Source: Diplonema papillatum (Eukaryota; Euglenozoa; Diplonemea; Diplonemida; Diplonemidae). Taken from it: a DNA stretch of 64,000 bases. The notes beneath the pieces are model-generated. The model had not been told where the DNA came from. It made no database searches and saw only the letters and a list, made by a program, of their open reading frames with translations. This document shows, one piece after another, positions 22,133 through 30,768 of this stretch. The stretch spans positions 1 to 64,000 of the forward strand of contig JAPJBO010000445.1 of the NCBI GenBank assembly GCA_030068145.1, read 5' to 3'. The stretch's first letter is position 1. Each line of letters opens with the position of its first letter. A program made the position numbers and the translations under genes.

Positions 22133-24132
22133 GGCGCGCGAGCACGTGACACACACGCTGGCGCCGCACTCTTCGCACCTCCTCTGCATGCGGCCCTTTT
22201 GGATTGTCTTCTGACAATCGCCGCATTCAAACTCCACTGGAGCCCGCACTCCATCGGTCAGCTCGTGCCGGTGATCGGCCTTCTCACCCTCGACCGGCTC
22301 CTTCAGACGCTGGCGCGGCGGGGACAGCATCTCGACCGCACCGGCCACTGCTCGCCGGATTAGCGACTGTCCCGCTTCCGCCGGCTGCGCCACCTCCTCG
22401 TGCTTCCGCTTGTTGGACGGAGCCGGCTGCGGATCCGTGTGCACTTTGGCGGCGGGCAGCTTCATGCGCCGCCTCTGGCCGGGCGTCGTCGGGAGGGAGG
22501 AGGCGAGGCGCTTGGAACGCGGCCGCGGCATCTCGCCGTCATCAGCGGGCCGCCATCCCCCGTCACCACGCACGTCCGCATGCCGCTTCTCACGAAGGAT
22601 GTCGTGACCGTCGCAGCCCAGCCAGCGAGCCTGAGCAGCATCTCGACGTCGGCCTCGTGTTCTCGCGCCCTGGCACCGGACACGAGGCACCGCAGTTTCG
22701 TTTCGAGCGGGGGCGCCGCGTGCTCACCAGCAGCCGCCCGCACGCGCGCCAGCATCCCCGAGCCGCGCGCCCGCAGCAGAAGACGTCTTCCACCAAGAAC
22801 AACACCGCCCCCGGCCTCGCCGCACTTCTTCAACAACGCCAACGCGGTCTCCCGCGTCACGTCCGCATTTAATGCGACGACCGGCGTGGCGTCGCGCGCT
22901 TCCCTCCCGACTGGTCGCCAGAAGCAGCCATCCCTACCCGACCCCTGCAAGATGGCGTCCATGTGTCCCGCAGGTACGCGAACCAGGAGTTCACGGCGGC
23001 CCTGCTGCGACGTCACGCCCCACATGGAGGCCGCTTCGAGGCGCGTCTGCGCCGAAGTCGCCTTCACCGCCCGGCGGCAGAGACGCGTCATCGCCGTGTG
23101 CGGGTCCTTCTCCACGCATGCCCACGTTTCGGCCGCCGTGTGCTTGCGTGCCACGGTGAGGACGAGCACCGCCGTGGCCGCGCCGGGCTTCTGTCCGCCT
23201 TCTGTCGCCGCCTGCCGGACCTTCCCTACCTTCCCGGCCTGCCGAACGTCCCCGTGCGTCCAAAGGTGCATCCGCTGCACCACGCCCGTCTCCATGAGGA
23301 CGTGGCGCGCCTCGCTCTTCTCGAACGGCTGTCGGCACAACACCGCGTACCGAACCTCCTCTGTCGCCAGCGCCGCAGCATCGACCGCCACGCCCATCGC
23401 CGTCTCGGCCTCATCGACGCTGGGTGCGACCCAGAGCCCCTCCTTCTTCGCCTCGAATGAGCACGACTCGAGGATCGGCACGTTCCAGTCGAAACTGTGC
23501 ACGCCGCACACGGTCGCCTTACGTCTGACGACGTCTACCCACTGCTGATGTTGCCGCTGCTGCGGTTGCTCTTGTTGTTGCGGTCGGTTCCGCCGTTGCT
23601 GTTGCGGTTGCTGTTGCTGCTGTGGCTGTTGTTGCTGCTGTTGCGGTTGCTGGTGCTGTTGCTGCTGCTGTTGTTGCTGTTGCGGTTGCCTCTGTTGCTG
23701 TCGCTGCTGTTGTTGTGGTTGCTGTTGTGCCTGTTGCCGCGGTTGCCGTTGTTGTTGTGGCTGTCGCTGCTGTTGCTGGTGCGGTTGCTGTTGCTGTTGT
23801 TGCTGTTGCTGCTGGTGCGGTTGCTGTTGCTGCTGCTGTTGCTGTTGTTGCTGGTGCGGTCGCTGTTGCTGTTGTTGCTGTTGCGGTTGCTGTTGCTGTT
23901 GCTGTTGTTGCTGTTGCGGTGCCCCTTCACGATCCTCGCCTTGGTACTTCGGCCGTCCTTGCGACAGCGCCGGTTCCCCCTGGCTCGTCTCGTTCCGCTG
24001 CTCCGCCTCCAGGAGGCTGATAGCCGCCTCCAGGAGCGTCAGCGCCACCCCTCGCTCCTTCTGGCTTCGAGCCGTCGCTGCTTCTCCGAGGCGGTCGAGC
24101 ATCGACGATGGCGCCGCCGAAAGCGCCGCCAT
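22133..24132 (-). CDS. LINE copy A ORF1 (poly-Gln, zinc finger), split by one frame change
   Basis: One frame starts at an ATG at 24132 and stays open to 22462. It has a helical, Ala/Glu-rich N-terminus, then about 110 residues of mostly Gln with Pro, His and Arg, then a conserved region around RRELLVRVP and RRLLLRARGSGML. A second frame, open from 22690 to the TGA at 22130, continues with basic Pro/Arg/Lys residues and a zinc-finger-like CGDCQKT...CEECGASVCVTC. I infer that these were one ORF1. The second frame is in register with ORF2 and is separated from it only by that TGA. The relic at 28850-29320 shares RELLVRVP and VRAAGREHA, so the region is a true part of the family. Nucleic-acid binding is likely but not shown. 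Confidence 0.75.
23535..23925 (-). repeat. poly-Gln-encoding CAG/CAA repeat in LINE ORF1
   Basis: An imperfect run of CAG and CAA codons broken by CCG, CAC and CGA codons. Both shifted frames stay open (Ser/Asn-rich or Ala/Val-rich), which is why several long spurious frames overlap here. Confidence 0.9.
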
Positions 24133-24187
24133 CGCCGTGATGTGTTCCCCCCGCTCCCTTGCCAGTCTCCCCCAACTTTTCACGACT

Positions 24188-24302
24188 TTTCGTCGTCTTG
24201 TTGCGTTAGTGGGGAGTCATTTGCAAGCAAATGAGTACCACACTAACAACTTTTCACAACTTTGCAGACCTTTGCAGAGCTCTGCAGAACAATGTGTCAA
24301 AC
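24188..24302 (-). mobile_element. solo LINE 3' terminal module beside copy A
   Basis: 24188-24245 repeats the 3' terminal module of family 1 (TAGTGTGGTACTCATTTGC on the minus strand) in the same orientation as copy A. It is cut off right after that module. ACTTTTCACA-like units and CTTTGCAGACCTTTGCAGAG follow, ending GTGTCAAACC. The same arrangement precedes copy B at 46146-46268. Confidence 0.75.
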
Positions 24303-24701
24303 CAATAAAGTACAGAAACTGTAGCTTTTAAATCGTTGGTAAACGAAAAGGGGAAACGGTCGGTCTTCCGGTTCAGCACGTTCACCACCAGTGTGCGTGT
24401 TCTCCATTCGGACCGCGTTGTTCGGGCGGACGTCCTTGACGCAACCCTGATTTCTTCCCCAACGAAATCCTCCCCCACCGCACCTGGACCCAATGGAAGA
24501 GGGGTTTGACTTTGGTCGGAACTTCCGAAGGGTGGGGTGACCTCACGTCATTCCAGGTCGCTAACGTAGTCTACCAGCGGCCGATAGCTCTCCTCATCCT
24601 CACCCGGACCGTCAGCCCTACGTACGTTGTGGATCGGAAGTGATCAACAAGACGAATCAGCAATTATGCCCGCTCACTACGGCGAGACGCATTACGACTA
24701 C
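24303..24701. other. intergenic, no gene recognised
   Basis: No domain-bearing frame and no repeat ends that I can support. Confidence 0.45.
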
Positions 24702-24707
24702 GTCCCT

Positions 24708-26681
24708 CATAGATGGCCGGTTGATAACGCTATATAACGTTATATAACGTTATATAACGTTATAACGGTGATGACGTTATATAACGCTAGAGACGTTATA
24801 TAACGGTCGAAAACGCAAAATAACGGAAAAAATAACGCAAATAACGGTTTTTAGAATTTTTCCGATTTTGGCCATGTTTCCAGATTTTTGTCATTTTTTC
24901 CGATTTTGGCCATTTTTGCCAGATTTTGGTCAATCTTAGCCAATTTTTCCAGACTTTTGCCGATTTTTTCAGGTTTTGGCCATTTTGCCGATTTTTTCCA
25001 GATTTCGGCAATCTTTGCCGATTTTTCCAGATTTCGGCCATTTTTGCCGATTTTTCAAGATTTTGGACAATTTTGAGATTTTGGCCACTCTGGCCGATTT
25101 ATCCAGATCAATTTCGGCCATTTTTTCCGATTTTTCCAGATTTCCCGATTTTCCAGATTTTGGTCAATTTCGGCCATTTTTGCCAATTTTTCCAGACTTT
25201 TGCCGATTTTTGGATCCCGGTCACAAAAACTGTTCGGAAACAAACCCTGGTCCGAAAAGAATTCGTAGTAACCGGTCCTCAGGGGTCCGTATAGCCCCTC
25301 CCCAGAGCTTTTTCTCTTTTACTTATTTTCTTGCGGACTTCCACCCAAGCGCGACAAACGCGATCCTTCCGGATTCACATGACTCTTTCACTGTGCGATG
25401 TTGTTCTTGGGATGTGGATGTCTGCAGTTTTGGGTTTCCGGCGCGTGTCCCTCAGTCGGTGGCCCGTAACGGTCGTTTGCAGTGTCCTTCGTGAGGCAGC
25501 AGATGTCACCAGCATGATCCGGCCACTGGAGTCCAACTTGTCCAAGCTTGTCCACTCGGCAGACCGTTGCGTACTATGCCAGTCAGACAAGGTCCCAGTA
25601 CCAAATATGGGTGCATGATGAGCACGAGACATGCAAAGTCGAGCAGTCACAGCTGGCGCTTCCCGTAGAACCCAGCCAGCCCGGGGTCGGTTTTCTTGAT
25701 CCGGTCGATGAATCGTTGTTCCGGGCTCTTACTTGGTGGTTTCGTGACAGGGAGAACGCTGGGGCCAGTCAATGGACAAGGCCTCGACGCGCAGCGTTTC
25801 CGCCACCTTCTTTCCGCGTCGCGCCTTTGCAACCGAGGCGCTGCTGCTGCTGCTGTTGCTATCCGTACTTTCGGCGCGAGGCCGTTTGCGCTGTGTACCT
25901 GGGGTCTTCGGCTGAGCTTTCGGCTGAGCTTTAGGTTGAGCCTTCGGCTTCGGCTGGACCTTCGGGGAGCTTTTCGCAGGCATAGTCGATATTCCCTTTG
26001 GAAAGACTAGTGTGGCTGAAATCGAAGCGGGTGGGGCGGTACACGTGTTTTTGTGTTTCCGACGATCCCGAATGGGCGTACAGATTGGTGTCTTTCGACC
26101 TTTTTTTTTTTCCGCGCACGGACTGCCTGTTCGAGCTTGTGCGGGTTTAAGAAACTCAGACAAGAATAGCTCTGGTGAGGGGCAGGGCATAAATGACCAA
26201 AACCCTGGAAAAATCGGCAAAAACGGCCAAAATGGGCAAAGTCTGGAAAACATGGCAAAACTGGCCAAAAATGACCAAAACCTGGAAAAATCGGCAAAAA
26301 TAGCCAAATTTTTGAAAAACATGGCAAAAATGGCCAATCCTGGCCAAATCGGTAAAAACGGCCAAAATGGGCCAAAATCTGGAAAACACGGCAAAACTGG
26401 TCAACATTGACCAAAATCTGGAAAAATTGGCAAAAATAACCAAAATTGGCCAAAATCTGGAAAATGTGGCAAAAATGGCCAAAAATGACCAAAATCTGGA
26501 GGACAGTGTGACCTCCCATGGACTGGTAAAAAACCGTTATATAACGTTATATAACGTTATTATAACGTTATATAACGTTATTATACCGTTATTATAACGT
26601 TATATAACGTTATTATACCGTTATTATAACGTTATATAACGTTATATAACGTTATATAACGTTATATAACGGCCATCTATG
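24708..26681. mobile_element. TIR element, 2.0 kb, TSD GTCCCT, long subterminal inverted repeats
   Basis: Ends CATAGATGGCCG (left) and CGGCCATCTATG (right) are exact inverted repeats. GTCCCT is repeated directly at 24702-24707 and 26682-26687. Inside each end lies an array of the palindrome GTTATATAAC (24735-24800; 26538-26670), then about 350 bp of TTTTCCGATTTTGGCCA-like units (24855-25215), present as the complement on the other side (26190-26500). The central kilobase has a minus-strand frame at about 25729-25983 that begins MPAKSSPKVQPKPK, is basic, Pro/Ser-rich and has no domain. No transposase is recognised, so it looks nonautonomous. Confidence 0.85.
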
Positions 26682-26687
26682 GTCCCT

Positions 26688-27594
26688 GGGGTTTTTCGAG
26701 CAAGCTGCGCGGAGCAGTGGTGTCAAGGGCTCGGTAGCCCGGCTGATAGCCCAGCGCGAGACGAAGGCGACCACCTGGAGGTACGAACCTCACCAGAACC
26801 TCAGCGCCAGCACAGCGACCTCACCGACGTCTTCAACCACATCCACGACCAATCATACATCCACGGCCGAACGAGGAGCTTCTTCATCTCAAAGAGTGTC
26901 AACGCCACTCTTTCTATAACATAAACATACATACAAAAGGTGTCACGGGATAAGCCGGCAGCCGCTGCTTAACGGCTTATATAAATCCTGAGATTACCCC
27001 CTCAGGTGACGATACTTCAACATTCTTTTCGTTTCAAAATGAAGACTGGAGTCTTCTGAAATGAAGACGGGGCTTGGTCAAATCTCGCTCAGATGTTGGA
27101 TGGTGTCCTGTTACGTTTCGGGTGAAGCTACGGGCCTACTATGGGAAAGCCGTCAGCGACGTGGTTTTCCCTGGCACGGCATGTGCCGCAATTCTGAAGG
27201 TGGTGATCACTATAAATATTCCGAGGAAGCGCATAACAAGTGCCAAGCTACTCTACCACGAATCACGTTAGGTGACGTCAACAAATATGCGCTGCGCTAC
27301 GAAGCAAATGAGGTTTGCTGGCGGCATGTCAGGGGGGGTGTCGTGCGGTCGGACAAGGCGATGCCGGATGGTCGTCGATGCCAAGTGACGCCTGCGGTGC
27401 GGACAAGCAAGCTTGTTACCATAAAAAAAGAACCCCTGTTCCTTCGCTCAGTTTCCCACTGTTTCACAGTTTCTCCAAAATTTTGTTCTCCTTCGCACTT
27501 CTTCCCATTTCCCCAGTTTCGGGCTGGTGTTCACGTTGGTAGGGAGTCAATAGCCCCCAAAAAACTGGAAAAGTATTCAAAAAACTTCCAAAAT
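26688..27594. other. intergenic, no gene recognised
   Basis: Some open frames on the plus strand, none with a domain. The right end (27595-27655) has TTTCCCAGAATTTCCCAAGA-like units that also flank the 3' end of LINE copy A. Confidence 0.4.
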
Positions 27595-27654
27595 CTTCCC
27601 AGAATTTCCCAAGATTTCCCAGAATTTCGGTCCCTTTCACGCTTTTTCACGCTT

Positions 27655-28197
27655 TTTCGTCGTCTTGTTGCGTTAGTGGGGAGTCATTTGCAAGCAAATG
27701 AGTACCACACTATGCCAGCTTTTCGCTACGTGACTCCAGAAGGGTCACTTTTTCCGCGCTTTCGGCGCGGCGCAACTCTAGTCGGCTGCAACTGTTGTTG
27801 GCAGTTGCTCACGATCTCATAATCCGAAAAGGAATCGGAGTCTTCGCTTTCTCGCTTGCGCCGATAGGCACGCCGCGATGCGGAGGACGTGAGTAGCCGG
27901 GAAGAGCCGGCGGGAGGGCGCGATCGCTGTGCGACCCGTGGAGGGTCGGAACCAGAATCAGAAAAAGGGCCCGAGTCAGGGCCTGCCATCGAAGAGGGCC
28001 GGGCGGGGCCGGGTGGGCGCGGAGTGTTCGGGCCGGCGAGGCCAGTGCCGTCGTCGCCGAGATCGGCGCGTCGTCGTCGTGCGCGCAGCGCGGCTGCGGG
28101 AGAGGTCGTGGGGGTGCAAGGCGCGGGTCGCTTCCTGCCTGCTGGCGGGGGGGCGCGCTTCGGGGGCGATTTCGTCGTCCGCCTTCTCCGGCCACGC
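27655..28197 (-). mobile_element. LINE family 1, copy D: short 3' fragment
   Basis: Complete 3' terminal module, then the C-terminal coding part as far as RRTTKSPPK; the rest of the 5' side is missing. The 5' junction runs directly into TTTTTCACAGTG units and the 3' side into CTTTTTCACG units, so the fragment lies within a short array. It lacks the 310-bp insertion of copy A. Confidence 0.9.
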
Positions 28198-28849
28198 TTT
28201 TTCACAGTGTTTCACAGTGTCTCACAAGGTTCCACTTTCATACACATACGTTCCCAAGAGCGACTGGTGATATCATGTGAAAGACATGGGAATTTTTGTG
28301 AAATTTGGTGTGTCTCCAATGTAGCCGGCCACCCCACTTGATGACGGTTTTCTGATCGCGATGAGCTCCAATGAAGAGAACCGTGAAAAATAGACCCGGG
28401 GACCAAAAGTTATGTGCGTGGTTCGTGGGTCTTTACCAGATGCGGGGCACCGGGCATGGAAACTACAGGTTTTCATTGGGAAGGCCGGGAATCGACCCAC
28501 TGGTTGGTGACATTTCTTTGCTGGCCCCTGCAGCAGACCTTTTTTGGCGAATTTGTGCTCACGTTCAGCTCCGATGAAGAGAACCGTGGAAAAGAGACCC
28601 GGAGACCACAAATTAAACCCGTGCATCTTTCAAGGAGAAGGGAGTTCCCGCGGGTTTCGGGTTTGCGGTACATTTTCTTTCCATTTCTTTTTCGGAAAAT
28701 TGCAGGATCGGCACGCCGCGAATACAAGAGGTACCTCTTGTATTCGACCCCCCCAGTAAAGTTTTCAAAATTTCGAATTTTTCAGAAGTGGCGGTTATGC
28801 TAACAATTCTTCTGCCGAAACATTGCAGGACCGGGCCCGCACATGAACG
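28198..28849. repeat. dispersed-repeat patchwork
   Basis: Two diverged copies of GATGAAGAGAACCGTG plus AGACCCGG (28369-28400; 28575-28605) are present, with a looser copy at 39780. The inverted TACTGGGGGGGTCGAATACA motif is at 28730-28760, next to a small palindrome AAGAGGTACCTCTT. CCAATGTAGCCGGCCACCCC at 28316 is the inverse of a stretch at 16009. No gene. Confidence 0.5.
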
Positions 28850-29320
28850 TGCCTCACAGCCACCGGCCAGCCTGTGTTGCACAGTGTCACAGATGTGTCC
28901 GCCTCGTGCTATCGTGGCCGCGCACCAACTGCTTCACTGTGTACCCATTTCGGCAGGCCGTGCATGCTCCCTACCCGCTGCCCGCACACGCTCCAGCTCC
29001 CCCGTGTCCCGCGCCGGCACCAGAAGGCGCTTCGCTACGAGGACCTGCCCCGGCTTCCAGCCTTCGCCAGTACACGCTCGGCCGTTTCCTGCGCGACGTC
29101 CGTCCCCAGCGCTACCAGCGGCTCGTTCTGATCGGACGCAAAAAACACACGTCCCCTGCCACACCCCCCAGCACCGCCTTCACCCTGCTCCTTCGGCACG
29201 CGGACCAGCAGCTCGCGGCACCTCTGCTGCACAGCATTCTGAAGGCGTGAATGGCCCATCACGGCCTTACGGGTCCCTCTCGACGCACACCTAGACGTCT
29301 GGTGCCGCATGTTACCGCTG
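28850..29320 (-). pseudogene. relic of a family-1-type LINE ORF1
   Basis: One minus-strand frame has CRELLVRVP...VVF-like FFASDQNEPLVALGTDVAQE; another has KRLLVPARDTGELERVRAAG. They match, in the same order, RRELLVRVP...VVALNADVTRE and RRLLLRARGSGMLARVRAAA of copy A ORF1. At least one frame change separates them. The DNA is well diverged, so this is an older or sister-family copy. Confidence 0.75.
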
Positions 29321-29814
29321 TCAGGACGACGACCGATGTGCTCTCTGGGCCCATGCTTCCTTCCCGCAAGCCTGGGTAGGCTCGGTAGAGCTAAATTTGA
29401 GAAATTTTGGACGCTCCTCCTCGGATAAGGTTTTTAAAGTGGCTTTCAAATCGTTGGTTTCGACATTTCCAACTGGCAGCCTCCTCAAGCATTTCGTTTC
29501 CTGCAAAGCATGTGCTTTAATACACACGCTTAGGGCGCTCTGATTTCTGGTCCCGCACAAGAACGTCGAAGAGCCGCATACGGCCCCGGGGGCAAGGCTC
29601 AGGATGACGACAGAACAGCTGCTGCAAAAAGACAGCGACGCTTTCTGGCCCTTCGCTACATCGATGAACTGGTCTGCTCGGTGCCGCGGTGCAATGTCAA
29701 AGCCTGCGCAGAACACTGTGTCAGTCACTCTGTAATTTTCCGCTGACGGCCATAATCCGCTGTACCCTACACTGAGATGCCACCTTTGCGAAGGTACACC
29801 TCATCCGAATGCTG
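29321..29814. other. no gene recognised
   Basis: A minus-strand frame of 135 codons (29321-29728) lacks any domain I know. It may be further decayed LINE sequence, since LINE relics lie on both sides. Confidence 0.35.
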
Positions 29815-30240
29815 TCACGGCTCGACAATTCTTGCTGCCACCGCACTGGAATCGTTTGAATGCAAACAGGTGAGATTCCGCTGGGAGCAGGCGCCGTCCG
29901 TCCCTTTTGCCCGTTCACGGTTCGGTGGTGGCGTCCGATCAGTTGGTTGTGGGCCCTGAGGCCGCGGTTTCGGGTCTGGCACCTTCTTCGAGGCGCACGC
30001 GCTCGCCCGTTGGCCGACAGGTCCCCGCTTCACCGCTGGCCGTGCCTCGTGGTGCCCTCGCTTGCAGCACTGCCTGGGCCTGTGGCACCGCACGTCCTCG
30101 TACCGCATGCACGTATCGCACGTCGGCAGCTCGTGAGCCAGACACTTGTGGTGCGAGTTTTTGCAGCATGCCGCCGTATAGTCGTAGTTTGAACTTGTTA
30201 TGCAGCAACAATCTGTGACGATAGATTGCACAGTAGTAGT
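29815..30240 (-). pseudogene. relic of the LINE family 2 Cys/His-rich C-terminus
   Basis: The minus-strand frame reads CCKNSHHKCLAHELPTCDTC, then CCKRGHHEARPAV. This matches CCRNHHHRCLDHGMPTCDGC and CCRKGHHRAAVA in the copy at 37070-39262. Basic, Pro-rich residues follow in both. Only this C-terminal part remains. Confidence 0.8.
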
Positions 30241-30768
30241 AGTTTGAGCTTGGTGTGAGTCGTATGTGTCGTCTGCCGAAGCAGCCGGAGACAGCAGGCG
30301 CAGGGGGCAGGTCTTGCTTTACTTTTCTCTTCTTCATGGAGACCCGCCCCCAGGCAATCCCGACTGTCCAATCACGGTCGCGAAAGATTTGTGCCGTAAA
30401 GTGATGAGGTGATTGACCAGGCCCCCATGAAGCCTTGTACACAACACGGGTACAACACGAGGATGCAGCCCTGCGTAGGTGTGCACTCAGCCATCACAAG
30501 ACCCCAGATCTCGCCACTTGACCTGAAGATGCCGCAGCAGTAACCTTCGCAATGAAGGCACGCACAGCTGAGCATAGGCTATCCATACAACAGGTGCATC
30601 AGACGCAGCTTGATCCGAGAGCTCGCAATCCGATTGTCCGTTATACTAAATATTGGACCCAGCGATCTGGAACCCCCTGGACTCTCCCTGGGTCCAGTTT
30701 GCCTGGTGAAACCACAGTTGGGGTCGTGGTCGTTTGGCTGTGTTGGGTGGGAGTCCCCTATTGTTGGT
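30241..30768. other. intergenic, 3' flank of the 1041-residue gene
   Basis: Short unsupported frames only; holds the presumed 3' untranslated region of the minus-strand gene that ends at 30769. Confidence 0.45.

Larger units (their letters stand above)
16100..24187 (-). mobile_element. LINE family 1, copy A: near-complete APE-type non-LTR retrotransposon
   Basis: In sense order: 5' flank, ORF1 (poly-Gln, then basic and zinc-finger regions), two 2A-like motifs, endonuclease, reverse transcriptase, CCHC-type finger, Cys/His-rich block, Gly/Arg-rich tail and a 3' terminal module at 16100-16158. Copies B, C and D share the 3' part. The element is GC-rich compared with the surrounding host DNA. 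A is interrupted by a foreign 310-bp segment at 16338-16647 and carries one stop and one frame change in ORF1. Its 3' flank has (CTTTTTCACG)-like units and its 5' flank (ACTTTTCACG)-like units, followed by a second copy of the terminal module at 24188-24245. Confidence 0.9.

Noticed and set aside
17074-22877. Long plus-strand frames opposite LINE copy A (for example 19016-20182 and 21050-21877)
   Set aside because: They are antisense shadows of a GC-rich coding sequence, and the same shadows occur opposite copy B.
23497-24234. Leu-rich plus-strand frame that looks like membrane helices
   Set aside because: It is the complement of the CAG/CAA repeat of LINE ORF1.
16100-24245. LTR retrotransposon, because the 58-bp module stands at both ends of copy A in direct orientation
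   Set aside because: The encoded proteins are those of an APE-type LINE, there is no integrase, protease or RNase H, and the module also occurs alone in the flanking arrays.
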